A DNA stretch of 64,000 bases from Oscillospiraceae bacterium (GTDB lineage Bacteria > Bacillota > Clostridia > Oscillospirales > Acutalibacteraceae), in assembly GCA_031256825.1 (NCBI GenBank), contig JAIRPV010000029.1:1-64000 (forward strand), in the 5' to 3' direction. The position numbers and the translations under genes are program-made. Of the stretch, positions 22,895 to 34,593 are shown piece after piece. Under the pieces are notes generated by a model. That model saw only the letters and a program-made list of their open reading frames with translations. It ran no database searches and was not told the DNA's origin. Each line of letters begins with the position of its first letter. Positions within the stretch are counted from its first letter, which is position 1.

Positions 22895-24205
22895 TCATTC
22901 GTTGAAATATGCCTGCAAATCTTCCTGCATGGTTTGTATGATTTTTTGCTCGACCCATTCGGCCAAATCATCCAGCGAAACCGCTTCTTCGACGCCGCTC
23001 GACATATTTTTTAGATTTGCCCGGCGCGTTTGCAGCTCTTCTTCGCCCAAAACCATGGTGTATTGCGCGCCGATCTTGTCCGCAAATTTCATCTGCGCCT
23101 TCAGCGAACGCCCGGCAATGTCCGACTGAACATGCAGCCCTTCAGCGCGCAGCGCGTTGACCAGTTGCATTGTCACCGTGGCGGCGTCTTCGCCACGGGA
23201 AGCGATGAACAGCACGCAAGGCTCCTGTTCCGGCAGCGGGGCGTTTCCCGTTTTAAGCTGCAACAACACGCGTTCCAGCCCCATCGCCCAGCCCAGCGAC
23301 GGCGTATACTGCCCGCCAAGCTCTTCGATCAGGCCGTCGTAGCGGCCGCCCGCGCCCAATGTCAGGCCCTCCAGCTCCGGCGACTCCGAAATGAACTCGA
23401 ACACCGTGCGGGTGTAGTAATCCAGGCCGCGCACAATCAGCGGATTCAGTGTGAAGGGAATCCCCATTGCGTCCAGCAGGCGCTGTACCGCACTAAAGTG
23501 AGATTGGCAGTCGGGGCAAAGATAATCGACCACTTTGGGCGCGTTTGCCGCGACGGAGGCGCAGACGGGGCTTTTGCAGTCTAAAATGCGCATGGGATTT
23601 TTTGCCAGCCGCTCATTGCAGGTGCCGCAGAGGGTATCTTGATGTTGTTGAAAATATTCCCGCAGGGATTCCAGATAGACCTTGCGGCAGCCGGGGCAGC
23701 CGATGGAATTCAGCTCAATCCGGTAGTGTTCCAGGCCGATGGCGCTGAACAATTCCGCCGCCAGGGCTATCAGCTCCGCATCGGCCGAGGGCGCAGCCGC
23801 GCCGAAACACTCCACGCCGAACTGCCGGAATTCCCGGTAACGCCCGGCCTGCGGCTTTTCGTAGCGGTAGCAGTTGAGCGCGTAACAGACCTTGCGGGGA
23901 AGCGCTTCAGCCAGAAGGCCATGCTCCAGGCAGGCGCGCGCGGCGCCAGCCGTGCCTTCGGGGCGAAGGGTGATGGAGCGGCCGCTTTTGTCGAAAAAGG
24001 TATACATTTCTTTTTGCACAACGTCGGTTGTGCCGCCCACGCCGCGTTCGAACAGTTCCGTATGTTCAAAGACGGGCAGGCGCAGTTCCGCGTAGCCGAA
24101 ATTACGCGCGGTTTCCAGCGCGGTATTTTCCAGATACCGATACAGATAGGCCTCCTGGGGCAATACATCGCGCGTGCCACGCACGGCTTTGGTGAGTAGC
24201 GGCAT
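22895..24205 (-). CDS. hisS: Histidyl-tRNA synthetase
   Basis: Class II synthetase of 436 residues. Motif 1 region RGTRDVLPQEAYLY, motif 2 YRYEKPQAGRYREFRQFGVE, histidine A box GLDYYTRTVFEF, motif 3 LGWAMGLERVLLQL, and C-terminal anticodon domain. It precedes aspS by 11 bases, forming a hisS-aspS-DUF1934-argS cluster. Confidence 0.97.
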   Translation of the reverse strand: MPLLTKAVRGTRDVLPQEAYLYRYLENTALETARNFGYAELRLPVFEHTELFERGVGGTTDVVQKEMYTFFDKSGRSITLRPEGTAGAARACLEHGLLAEALPRKVCYALNCYRYEKPQAGRYREFRQFGVECFGAAAPSADAELIALAAELFSAIGLEHYRIELNSIGCPGCRKVYLESLREYFQQHQDTLCGTCNERLAKNPMRILDCKSPVCASVAANAPKVVDYLCPDCQSHFSAVQRLLDAMGIPFTLNPLIVRGLDYYTRTVFEFISESPELEGLTLGAGGRYDGLIEELGGQYTPSLGWAMGLERVLLQLKTGNAPLPEQEPCVLFIASRGEDAATVTMQLVNALRAEGLHVQSDIAGRSLKAQMKFADKIGAQYTMVLGEEELQTRRANLKNMSSGVEEAVSLDDLAEWVEQKIIQTMQEDLQAYFNE

Positions 24206-24271
24206 AGGGTTCCCTTTCTATCCTTTATGGCAATGCGTTGTTTGGCCAAACGCGGCCGCGGGGGCACTCCC

Positions 24272-24685
24272 CTACCAGACGATTTTTTTTCTGCTTGCCT
24301 TTTGGATTTCGCGCCAATCCAGATCGCCGCGTTCCAGGGCATGCACCAGCGCTTCCGCTGTGGCGATATTGGTGGCGACGGGGATATTGTGCACGTCGCA
24401 AAGGCGCAGCAGACTGTGCTCCTCCGCATCGGTGCCGGAATTGACGCCGTCGCGGAAGAGCAGGATCAGATCGACTTCGTCGCAGGACACCATGGATTCC
24501 ACCTGCTCCACACCGCCCTGGCCGGAATACATCAAGTTGACGGGCAGACCTGTGGCTTCGGTGACCATGCGGCCCGTTGAGCCTGTTGCGAAGAGGGTAT
24601 GCCTGCCGAACACCCCGCAATAGGCGATGGTGAACTGGGTCATAAGCTCTTTTTTTGTGTCGTTGGCAATCAAAGCGATGTTCAT
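24272..24685 (-). CDS. mgsA: Methylglyoxal synthase
   Basis: A 137-residue enzyme turning DHAP into methylglyoxal and phosphate, a bypass of lower glycolysis under phosphate limitation. Motifs: [19 protein letters not shown] (phosphate site), [23 protein letters not shown] with the catalytic Asp, and [13 protein letters not shown]. Usual family length. ATG overlaps the gyrA stop (ATGA), so translation is probably coupled. Confidence 0.95.
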   Translation of the reverse strand: MNIALIANDTKKELMTQFTIAYCGVFGRHTLFATGSTGRMVTEATGLPVNLMYSGQGGVEQVESMVSCDEVDLILLFRDGVNSGTDAEEHSLLRLCDVHNIPVATNIATAEALVHALERGDLDWREIQKASRKKIVW

Positions 24686-27177
24686 GGGGATCCTTCTTCC
24701 ATTTGGATTTCAACGGCTGGTTCCGCGATTTCTTCGTCATTGGATGGCACATGCACCATCGTGATCACGCGCTCGCCTCCGGTGGTCTTCATCACGCGCA
24801 CGCCTTTGGACGGGCGGTTTGAGACGCTGACCTGGCCTGCGGGCATGCGGATGAGCACGCCGTCGGACGATATCAGAAGCAGATCTTCCGACTCCTCCAC
24901 AACCGCTACCCCCGCAACATTCCCGTAGCGCTCACAGTGGTAATTGATCAGCCCTTTGCCGCCCCGGCTCTGGAGGCGATAGTTGCCGGGCCGGCTGCGG
25001 CGGCCAAGGCCGGTTTCGCTCAGGGTCAGCACCATTTTGTCCGGGGCAATGACGTCGAAGCCAACGACTTCGTCGCCTTCTTTTAGCTCAATGGCCTTTA
25101 CGCCCTTTGCCGCGCGGCCCAGCGGGCGCGCATCCGTTTCGGCAAAGCGAATGGCCATGCCCCCGCGCGTTGCAACAATCAATTCATCCTGGCCGCCGGT
25201 CAGCCGCACCCAGGCCAGTTCGTCGTTTTCGTTGAGATTGAGCGCGATGACGCCGTTTTTGCGCACGTTTTTGAATTCGCTGAGCGCTGTGCGCTTGATG
25301 ATCCCCTGCCGGGTTACCATGCAGACATAGGCGTCGTCCGCTTCGGCGAGGCCGCGCGGCACCTGGATCAGCGCCGAGAGGCTTTCTTCGCCCGAAATGG
25401 GAAGGATGTTGACGATGTTCATGCCGCGGCTGCTGCGGCTGCCCTCGGGAATCTCGTAGCCCTTCAGGCGGTAAACGCGCCCGGCGTTGGTGAACGCCAT
25501 CACATAGTCGTGCGTGGAGCAGGTGAACATGGTTTGCACCACGTCTTCGTCGCGCCGGGTCATGCCCTTAATGCCCCTGCCGCCACGGTTTTGGCTGGAA
25601 TAGGTGTCCAGCGGCTGGCGTTTAACATACCCCATATTGGTCATGGTATAGACGCAGTCTTCCACAGGGATGAGATCTTCCACATCAACTTCGCCTGAAA
25701 TATTGGCGATATCGGAGCGGCGCGGATCGGCAAATTTATCTTTGATGCGCATCAGCTCTTCTTTTAAGACGGCCAGCAATTTTTGCGGATCGGCCAGCAG
25801 CTCTTCCCATGCGGCGATTTGCGCCATCAGGGCCGTCATTTCGTCTTCCAGTTTGTCGCGCTCCAGGCCTGTTAACTGCCCCAGGCGCATTTGCACAATG
25901 GCCTGCGCCTGCGGTTCGTCGAACCCGAAGCGTTCGCTCAGCCGCGCCTTGGACTCGGGGATATTGGAAGAGGAGCGGATGATCGCGATCACTTCGTCGA
26001 TGTGATCCTGCGCGACCAGCAACGCTTCCAGGATATGCGCGCGTTCGCGGGCGCGGCGCAGATCGTGCTGCGTGCGCCGGGTGAGCACTTCCATCTGGAA
26101 GTCGATATAGTGCCGGATGATCTGCCGCAGCGTCAGCAGCTTTGGTTCGCCCTTGACCAGCGCTATCATGATCACGCCAAAGGTGCTCTGCATGGGCGTA
26201 AAAGTATACAATTGGTTGAGCACCACCTGCGGGTTCGCGTCGCGCTTTAAATAAATGACCAGATCCATGCCGTTGCGGGAAGAAAAATCGTCGGTACCCG
26301 AAGCGCCTTCGATCCGTTTGTCTTTGATCAGCTCCTGGATATAGGCTTCCAGCCTGGCTTTGTTCACAGCGTAGGGCAGCTCGCTGACATGGATGGTGAA
26401 TTTGCCGTTTTTCTCTTGAATTTCGGCCTTGGCCCGCACGATGATTTTTCCGCGGCCTGTGCCGTAGGCCGCGCGGATGCCGCTGCGCCCCATAATGGTG
26501 CCCGCCGTAGGGAAATCAGGCCCCGGGATATGCTCCATCAACTCTTCGAGCGAAGCTTCCGGGTTGTCGATCATGCAGCAGATGCCGTTGATGACCTCGC
26601 CCATGTTGTGCGGCGGGATATTGGTGGCCATGCCCACGGCAATGCCCGAAGAGCCGTTGACCAGCAAGTTGGGGAAGCGCGACGGCAGCACGACCGGTTC
26701 TTTCAGGCGGTCGTCGTAGTTGGGCATAAAATCGACGGTTTCTTTTTCGATATCGGTGAGCATTTCCAGCGATATTTTGCTCATGCGGCTTTCGGTGTAA
26801 CGATAGGCCGCAGGCGGATCGCCGTCGACGGAACCAAAGTTGCCATGGCCATCCACGAGCATGTAGCGCATTGAAAAATCCTGCGCCAGGCGCACCATTG
26901 CGTCATAAACCGAAGCGTCGCCATGCGGATGGTAGCTGCCCAGCACGGCGCCGACGGTATCGGCGCACTTGCGGTAGGCGCGATCGGGCATCAGCCCGTT
27001 GCGGTGCATGGTGAACAGAATGCGCCGGTGCACGGGCTTTAAGCCGTCGCGCACGTCGGGCAAAGCCCGCGAGGTGATGACGGACATGGAATAATCGAGG
27101 TAGGACTTGCGCATTTCGCTGGCGACGTCCACCTCGGTTATTTTCTGTTGTTCCAGGGGAGTTTCGTCGAAGCCCAT
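24682..27177 (-). CDS. gyrA: DNA gyrase subunit A
   Basis: 831 residues. Winged-helix/tower domain with catalytic Tyr127 in [11 protein letters not shown], and a C-terminal beta-pinwheel with the GyrA box QNRGGRG. The quinolone-determining region reads [10 protein letters not shown] (84-93): Ala88 stands where E. coli has Ser83, as in mycobacterial gyrase. Together with GyrB it introduces negative supercoils. It is separated from gyrB by two small genes. Confidence 0.97.
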   Translation of the reverse strand: MGFDETPLEQQKITEVDVASEMRKSYLDYSMSVITSRALPDVRDGLKPVHRRILFTMHRNGLMPDRAYRKCADTVGAVLGSYHPHGDASVYDAMVRLAQDFSMRYMLVDGHGNFGSVDGDPPAAYRYTESRMSKISLEMLTDIEKETVDFMPNYDDRLKEPVVLPSRFPNLLVNGSSGIAVGMATNIPPHNMGEVINGICCMIDNPEASLEELMEHIPGPDFPTAGTIMGRSGIRAAYGTGRGKIIVRAKAEIQEKNGKFTIHVSELPYAVNKARLEAYIQELIKDKRIEGASGTDDFSSRNGMDLVIYLKRDANPQVVLNQLYTFTPMQSTFGVIMIALVKGEPKLLTLRQIIRHYIDFQMEVLTRRTQHDLRRARERAHILEALLVAQDHIDEVIAIIRSSSNIPESKARLSERFGFDEPQAQAIVQMRLGQLTGLERDKLEDEMTALMAQIAAWEELLADPQKLLAVLKEELMRIKDKFADPRRSDIANISGEVDVEDLIPVEDCVYTMTNMGYVKRQPLDTYSSQNRGGRGIKGMTRRDEDVVQTMFTCSTHDYVMAFTNAGRVYRLKGYEIPEGSRSSRGMNIVNILPISGEESLSALIQVPRGLAEADDAYVCMVTRQGIIKRTALSEFKNVRKNGVIALNLNENDELAWVRLTGGQDELIVATRGGMAIRFAETDARPLGRAAKGVKAIELKEGDEVVGFDVIAPDKMVLTLSETGLGRRSRPGNYRLQSRGGKGLINYHCERYGNVAGVAVVEESEDLLLISSDGVLIRMPAGQVSVSNRPSKGVRVMKTTGGERVITMVHVPSNDEEIAEPAVEIQMEEGSP

Positions 27178-27199
27178 AGGGGGTGTTACCTGCCTTTAT

Positions 27200-27433
27200 C
27201 TATTTGTTTGCCGAAAAAATTTTGGTCAGCCACGTTACCAGAGAGGCCCAAAAGGACAAGTGCGAGAAAAACCGGCTCAGCGAAGAGAAAACTGAGCTGA
27301 GCGAAAAATGGTGGCCAAAGACTCTGGAAAGCCCTTGGAAGAAAGTTTCCTCGAACGGAGCCGCGTTAGCGACAACGGCCAGGATGGCAGCCAAGCATAT
27401 GACCGCCAAAATAATACGAAACGATTTTTTCAT
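27200..27433 (-). CDS. Small exported peptide of unknown function
   Basis: 77 residues: signal peptide FRIILAVICLAAILAVVANA then an amphipathic Phe/Ser/His-rich tail (SRVFGHHFSLSSVFSSLSRF). ATG 27433 has AGGAGG eight bases upstream. Lies between gyrA and the Uma2 gene. No family recognised. It could be a peptide toxin or merely a short secreted protein. Confidence 0.5.
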   Translation of the reverse strand: MKKSFRIILAVICLAAILAVVANAAPFEETFFQGLSRVFGHHFSLSSVFSSLSRFFSHLSFWASLVTWLTKIFSANK

Positions 27434-27457
27434 CTCCATTGCCTCCTGCCTGTTTTT

Positions 27458-28030
27458 TTACGGTTCAGCGGGAAAAATGCCGAGCAAGGGAAGCTCCAGC
27501 CCAGGAAAGGTTGGGCTAACCAAGGTTTCGCCGCGCCGGAATGTCATTCGCTTTTCTTGCCTTCCCAACCAGAGGAACCGCTGCACTTCGTTGTTAAACG
27601 GATCCACGATCCAGTATTCCTGCACGCCCGCTTTTTTGTAGCAATCTTTCTTGTCGCCAAAATCGCGCCCCGCCGTGCTGGGCGACAAGATTTCTATCAC
27701 CAGCGTCGGCGCGCCGTTGCAGGCATGTTGGTCAACCTGACTGGGATCGCAAACCACGCTGATATCGGGAATTGGCACGATATCGTCGTCGCCGCTTTCT
27801 TGCGGGAACAGGCGCACATCGATGGCCTGATAGGCTTCGCAGGGCTTGCCCGCAAGAAAATCATCCAGATGGCGCGTTAATAATTTGCTGATCCGTTGAT
27901 GGCGGGGGCAGGGGGAAGCCATCAGATATGGAACGCCATAGATCAGCTCCCAACGATCCTCTCCCTCCAGCGCCTGTAATTTCCCATACGTCCAGAGATT
28001 GCTATGGTCTTGCGTCATATTGCTTCCCAT
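27458..28030 (-). CDS. Uma2-family (DUF820) PD-(D/E)XK nuclease-fold protein
   Basis: 190 residues. Marks of the family: ELIYGVPYLMASPCPRHQRI, PIPDISVVCDPSQ, LVIEILSPSTAGRDFGDKK (Glu-x-hydrophobic nuclease motif) and YKKAGVQEYWIVDPFNNEV. These proteins are abundant in cyanobacteria and some Firmicutes and are of unknown substrate. Their presence between gyrB and gyrA is unusual. GGGAG six bases before ATG. Confidence 0.9.
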   Translation of the reverse strand: MGSNMTQDHSNLWTYGKLQALEGEDRWELIYGVPYLMASPCPRHQRISKLLTRHLDDFLAGKPCEAYQAIDVRLFPQESGDDDIVPIPDISVVCDPSQVDQHACNGAPTLVIEILSPSTAGRDFGDKKDCYKKAGVQEYWIVDPFNNEVQRFLWLGRQEKRMTFRRGETLVSPTFPGLELPLLGIFPAEP

Positions 28031-28063
28031 AGCTGTCTCCCTTCTCTGAGGCGCCGGTTCGGG

Positions 28064-30076
<2,013 letters not shown>

Positions 30077-30090
30077 TCAAAGCCGCGCGT

Positions 30091-30945
30091 TCACCGCGCG
30101 AGCCCCTGGCCGCCGCTCATCATCTGCTGCATCAGCCCCGGCTTTTTTGCCTTTTTTGGCTTATAAAGCGGCGGGCGCGCAAGTTTTTCGCGGCTCTTTT
30201 TGCCCGCGGGCGAAGCCAGCAGTTTGTTGACGCGAATCACCACCGGGGCCAGATCGCGGCTCATGTAATCCACGCAGTTGGCCAGAAGCTGCTCGTCGTT
30301 ATGCAGCACGCCTAAGATGGTGACGGTGATCAGGCTCTGCACATCGTTGACGCCGTTTTCGTATACGTCGTTGAGCAGCCCGAACAACCGCTTCATCTGC
30401 GTTTCGTCGTTGCGCTGGATGGTGGCCAGGACGGCGTCGTTGCCGCCTTGCCGCAGGAAAAATTCTTCGGGCAGGAATTCGCCGTAGGTCTCGTAATTTT
30501 CTTTGAACGCCCCGCGCAGTTCCTGATAGATTCCTGTAAAGCTATTGACAAAGCTCAGCGCGTCGTAGTAAGCCTCGCCGTTTTTAATCGCGGTTTTTGA
30601 GACGCTTTTGGGCGGCTTTTTTGCCGAACCCGCAGCGGGCGCGCGGCGCACCTGAAATTGCTTTTCGAGCGCCTCGGCGAAGTCGCTGGCGATATATTGG
30701 CAGTCGCGCTCCGCGGCCGCGTCGAGTTCCAGCAGCGAAAGAGACAGCCGCTGGAAGCTGCCGTCTTCTTTGCGCAATTCCAGCGCCGCGCGGTCTTCGG
30801 CCAGGCGCAGCCGCAGCAGCGCGCCCTCGGCCGAAACCAGTTCCGCCGTGCCCTCGCCCTGCGCTTTGGCGCGAAGCTGAAGTTCTTTCATCGTAGGCTC
30901 CAGCCCCTTCAGAATCAATGCCAGCGCCTCGTTTGCATTCATCAT
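30091..30945 (-). CDS. Conserved protein of unknown function upstream of gyrB
   Basis: 284 residues, soluble. N-terminal alpha/beta part (1-100) then a Lys/Pro linker (APAAGSAKKPPKSVSKT) and a helical part with FGLLNDVYENGVNDVQSLIT and the basic tail PPLYKPKKAKKPGLM. I do not recognise the family. Start 30945 follows AAGGATTTCGACAT; a promoter lies about 55 bases upstream. It may be cotranscribed with gyrB. Confidence 0.65.
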   Translation of the reverse strand: MMNANEALALILKGLEPTMKELQLRAKAQGEGTAELVSAEGALLRLRLAEDRAALELRKEDGSFQRLSLSLLELDAAAERDCQYIASDFAEALEKQFQVRRAPAAGSAKKPPKSVSKTAIKNGEAYYDALSFVNSFTGIYQELRGAFKENYETYGEFLPEEFFLRQGGNDAVLATIQRNDETQMKRLFGLLNDVYENGVNDVQSLITVTILGVLHNDEQLLANCVDYMSRDLAPVVIRVNKLLASPAGKKSREKLARPPLYKPKKAKKPGLMQQMMSGGQGLAR

Positions 30946-30997
30946 ATGTCGAAATCCTTCCTCATCGCCGCCATGGCGATGTATATATATTATAATT

Positions 30998-31026
30998 AGT
31001 ATACCATAAAACGCCGCGTTTGTCAC
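30998..31026 (-). promoter_or_regulatory. Promoter of the 30945 gene (and gyrB)
   Basis: Minus strand GTGACA (31026-31021), 17 bases, TATACT (31003-30998). Confidence 0.6.
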
Positions 31027-31061
31027 GTAAAATTTTGCGGTTGAGCCAAAAAAAATTGGCG

Positions 31062-32051
31062 TTACCCGCGCCCGCTGGCTTTCTGGCGGACGTCTCCTCC
31101 GAAGAAGCGCAGCGTCATGTAGTTGCCGATAATGCGCGAAGTGACGCGCTCGCCATATTTTTCGTTGAGCTGCGCGGGGTTCAGGTTGGTGCTGACGATC
31201 ACCGGTTTTTCGCCCATGAGCCGGGTGTTGACAATGTTATAAACGCAAGACTGCGTGAACGCCGTGGAAAACTCCGCGCCCAGGTCGTCGAGCACCAGCA
31301 GGTCGCATTCCAGCAGGGCCTGCTCGGTTTCGCCCGCGCTCTCGCCGAAGCGCGAAAAGCGATCGCGCTCCATCCGCGACAGCAGATTCGGCGCGGAGCC
31401 ATAGATCACCGGGAAGCCCCGTTCCAGCGCGGCCTTGGCTATGGCCAGCGAAAGATGCGTTTTCCCCAGGCCGGTTGGCCCTGTAAAAAAGAGGCTTTTT
31501 GCACGCGGGGTGAAGTGCGCGGCATATTCCCGGCAATACTGGAACACGCCTTCCATCGCTTTGCGCGGCGCTATCCCTGTGGCGGCTTCCGGCTGCGTGC
31601 TGTAGTAATCCAGACGAAACAGCTCGAACGCGCTGCGCTCCAGAGGGGTGTCCATGCTCAGCTCCTGATAGGCAAGGCTTTGGAGCAGCTTGCCGAAACA
31701 CGCGCAGCGCCGCCCGCGCACAAACCCGCTGTCGTGGCATTCCGGGCATTCCCATCGCAGATCGAGATAATCCGCCGGAAGGCCCGCCGCTTGCAGCAGC
31801 CTTGCCCGCTCGGCCTGGGCGGCGGCGTTTTGCTTTGCCAGCAAAGCAAGGAATTCCGATGAATCCTGCCCCGGGCTCATGGCGCTGACAACCGCCGCGC
31901 TGCTTTCGGCCAGCTGCTGCTCCAGAGCCGCCAGCGCCGGAATTTTTTCGCAGGCGATATCCCGCCGCTGCCGCTGCTGCCGTTCTGCGGCGGCGCGCCG
32001 CTGCTCGAGCGCCTGTTCCGCCTGCCGCATGCGCCGCGCGGTTGTTTTCAT
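31062..32051 (-). CDS. DnaC/IstB-like replicative helicase loader
   Basis: 329 residues. A coiled-coil N-terminus rich in Gln/Arg, a zinc-binding segment CPECHDSGFVRGRRCAC (about 121-137), then an AAA+ domain with Walker A TGPTGLGKTH, Walker B LLVLDDLGAEF and sensor-1 VIVSTNLNP, and Arg finger region ERVTSRIIGNY. It loads the DnaB-type helicase in Firmicutes. Start 32051 has GGGAGGG six bases upstream. Confidence 0.85.
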   Translation of the reverse strand: MKTTARRMRQAEQALEQRRAAAERQQRQRRDIACEKIPALAALEQQLAESSAAVVSAMSPGQDSSEFLALLAKQNAAAQAERARLLQAAGLPADYLDLRWECPECHDSGFVRGRRCACFGKLLQSLAYQELSMDTPLERSAFELFRLDYYSTQPEAATGIAPRKAMEGVFQYCREYAAHFTPRAKSLFFTGPTGLGKTHLSLAIAKAALERGFPVIYGSAPNLLSRMERDRFSRFGESAGETEQALLECDLLVLDDLGAEFSTAFTQSCVYNIVNTRLMGEKPVIVSTNLNPAQLNEKYGERVTSRIIGNYMTLRFFGGDVRQKASGRG

Positions 32052-32095
32052 TGCGCACCCTCCCGCATTCCATTCAAATTTTTGCGCCATTATCT

Positions 32096-32124
32096 ATTTT
32101 ACCAGATTGCGGCGAGGATTGCAA
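32096..32124 (-). promoter_or_regulatory. Promoter of the dnaC-like gene
   Basis: Minus strand TTGCAA (32124-32119), 17 bases, TAAAAT (32101-32096). Confidence 0.6.
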
Positions 32125-32169
32125 GTGTTTTCCCGGAAAAAGGTGCGGCATTAGCTATAACAAGTTCTG

Positions 32170-32248
32170 AAATTCCGAAATTCCGAAATACTGGATTTTG
32201 GCTCTGAAAAGGGGTCAAAAAACGGTTCGCCATTCCGAAATTTCGAAC
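32170..32248. repeat. Inverted-repeat intergenic element, copy 2
   Basis: AATTCCGAAATTCCGAAAT on the left and ATTCCGAAATTTCGAA on the right, with AAAAAACGGTTCGCCATT shared with copy 1 at 18650-18723. Sits between the dnaC-like gene and cas3. Confidence 0.6.
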
Positions 32249-32320
32249 TATCGTAAAAAAGCGCTGCGGCGGCGCTGTTCTGGCATTGTGAAAATGATTA
32301 CCACTCCCCCACCGGAGGAA

Positions 32321-34477
32321 TCATGGCATGATCGCCTTTCCCTCTTCAAATTTTACCTTCAGCCCCTGCCGCGGATCGTATTGTAGCACATCCGCCAGCA
32401 CAGCCAGCGCTTCGTCCAGCGGTTCCAGCGCGCCGCAGCGCAGCAGCGCCTCGTATTCATATGGATAAACCGAAACGATGTATTGCTGTGCCCGGCGGAG
32501 CAATGCGCGGCTGCGCAGACCAAAGCGCAGCTGTTCCGCCAGCTCCCGTGCCCGCTCGTCCAGCGGCGCCAGCACAGACCGGGTGCTTTCTTCTATCAGC
32601 CGAAACTCCTGCGCCGCTTCCGCAAAGGGGAAACACAGGCTCCGCGCGCCGTCTTCAAAGCGATTCACCATTTCTTTGGCGTCCAAATTGTCCGTCTGAT
32701 AAAGCAGTTCAAAATAGGTCTGAATCGCCTCGGGCGCACTCAGATCGTCAAATTGCCGCGCCAGCAAACGGGTGATTTCCCGCGGGCGCTGGAACGCCGC
32801 GCGTTTTGGCACGTAGGCCTCCTCCGGCTCGAACACAATGACCTGCCCGCAATCCAGCTCTTTTTCGCGGTTGCAGCGCCCGGCGGCCTGCACCAGAGAA
32901 TCGATCCCGGCCAGCGCCCGGTACACCACCGGAAAGTCCAAATCCACCCCGGCTTCCACCAAGCTGGTGGAAATCACGCGGCAGGGCTGCCTGGCCTTCA
33001 GGCGCTCCCGGATGGTTTCCAACACCTTGCTGCGGTGCGCGGGGCACATTAATGTGGATAAATGGAACACGCCTGTTTCATCCTTCAGCATTTGGAACAA
33101 CGTTTGCGCGTGGTTGCGCGTGCTCACAATGCAAAGCGCCTGCGGCAGTTCGCGCAGCTGCCGCGCCAGTTCTTCGTTTGTCAGCGGCCCCGCCAGCGTC
33201 AGACGCGTTTTGCGAAAGGCGTCGTAGAGGGCGCGGCTGTTGTCGCAAAGCTCCCGCGCGGGCGGCAACTCCCGGGGGAACAGCGGGGCCAGCGTTGGCT
33301 GCGTTGCGCTGCACAGCACGCAGCTGCAACGGTAATTCCAGCAAAGCTCCGCTATCGCACGCACACAGGGCCGCAAATAGGGCAAGGGCAGCATTTGCGC
33401 TTCGTCAAAGATGACCACGCTGCCCGCAATGCTGTGCAGCTTGCGGCAGCGGGCTGTTTTGTTGCCAAACAGGCTTTCAAAAAACTGCACGTTGGTGGTA
33501 ACCACCAGCGGCATGTCCCAGTTTTCCGCCGCCAGCCGATATTGCTCCCCCAGGCCGCTGCCCCAGTCGTCATAGTCGAAGCTCGTGTGATGTTCCAGCA
33601 CGTTTTCGTCGCCCAAAATCTCGCGGAACACACGGGCGTTTTGTTCGATAATAGAATGATATGGGATCACATAGATCACCCGCCGCAGCCCGTTGGCGCG
33701 GGCGTGTTTAAGCGCAAAAGCCAGGCTGGAGATGGTTTTTCCTCCGCCGGTAGGTACCGTGAGCGTAAACAGGCCCGGGGGCAGCGCCGCCTTTGCAATG
33801 CAGCCGTGCAAAATCTCTGTGCGCATGCGGTTGAGCGCGCTGGCAGGGGAAGCAAACCGCCTCACCTGTGCGTCAAGCAATGCTTCCAGGGCTTCGATGC
33901 GTTGCGCGCCGCTTCGCGCAGCGCCCGGCCGCATGAAGCGTTCGGTGTCCAAAAAATCCGCGTCCACCAGGCACGAAAACAGCATGCGCACCCAAAACGC
34001 AAGCGAAAACCCCTGCCGCCCCAGCGGGCGCAGCGGCGGGCTATGCAGAGCGCCCTCCAGCGATACTTCGGCGGCATAGGCGCTGTAATCTTCCACCGGC
34101 AACCGCAAGCGCGTTGTCAGCGTAGATTGACGCCCGGCTTCCCGCGCGGGCGGATCGCTTTGGTTGCCGCCATTGGGCAGGCCGCCGTGGTGCCCTGCCA
34201 CGCAGTAGGCTGGCAGCCAGCCCGCTTTCCCCAGCAGCTGCACGCACATCTGCGCCCCGGCTGTGGCGTGATCGACCCGCATGGCTTCCCCGCCGATGTG
34301 CCGCTGAAACGCGTTGGAATACTTGCCAATGTCGTGCGCCAAGCCGCAAAAGCGCGCCCATTCCTCCGCGCCAAAAGCGCCCGCAAATTCTTCCGCCAGC
34401 GCCCCCGTGCCGCGCAGGTGTTCCAGTACGCTTTGCTGCGCGCCGTCTTCCGGACGGATGTGCGCCAAATATGCCAA
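32321..34477 (-). CDS. cas3: CRISPR-associated Cas3 helicase-nuclease (HD at N-terminus), orphan
   Basis: 718 residues. The HD nuclease domain keeps H20, HD at 48-49 (LAHDIGKYS), DH 69-70, and GHHGG 95-99. The SF2 helicase has Walker A VPTGGGKT (241-248), DEAQ (358-361), CSATQP, and motif VI QAAGRCNRE. Length and layout fit type I-C-like Cas3, which degrades DNA recruited by Cascade. No cas5, cas7, cas8, cas1, cas2 or repeat array is present in 32 kb to one side and 29 kb to the other, so it stands alone. TTG start with GGAGGA seven bases upstream. Confidence 0.9.
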   Translation of the reverse strand: MAYLAHIRPEDGAQQSVLEHLRGTGALAEEFAGAFGAEEWARFCGLAHDIGKYSNAFQRHIGGEAMRVDHATAGAQMCVQLLGKAGWLPAYCVAGHHGGLPNGGNQSDPPAREAGRQSTLTTRLRLPVEDYSAYAAEVSLEGALHSPPLRPLGRQGFSLAFWVRMLFSCLVDADFLDTERFMRPGAARSGAQRIEALEALLDAQVRRFASPASALNRMRTEILHGCIAKAALPPGLFTLTVPTGGGKTISSLAFALKHARANGLRRVIYVIPYHSIIEQNARVFREILGDENVLEHHTSFDYDDWGSGLGEQYRLAAENWDMPLVVTTNVQFFESLFGNKTARCRKLHSIAGSVVIFDEAQMLPLPYLRPCVRAIAELCWNYRCSCVLCSATQPTLAPLFPRELPPARELCDNSRALYDAFRKTRLTLAGPLTNEELARQLRELPQALCIVSTRNHAQTLFQMLKDETGVFHLSTLMCPAHRSKVLETIRERLKARQPCRVISTSLVEAGVDLDFPVVYRALAGIDSLVQAAGRCNREKELDCGQVIVFEPEEAYVPKRAAFQRPREITRLLARQFDDLSAPEAIQTYFELLYQTDNLDAKEMVNRFEDGARSLCFPFAEAAQEFRLIEESTRSVLAPLDERARELAEQLRFGLRSRALLRRAQQYIVSVYPYEYEALLRCGALEPLDEALAVLADVLQYDPRQGLKVKFEEGKAIMP

Positions 34478-34593
34478 CGCGCTCTCCTCCCAACTGCAAG
34501 ATTGGAGCGAATGCCCAGTTCATGATAGCATGCAGCCGCCAGAAAAGCAAACGCTCCCTGCCGTTTTGAGCCGGCTACCTGCTGCGGGGTCGT

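Noticed and set aside
20640..24271. T-box leaders before the tRNA synthetase genes
   Set aside because: Gaps are 2-66 bases, too short, and no T-box motif is visible.
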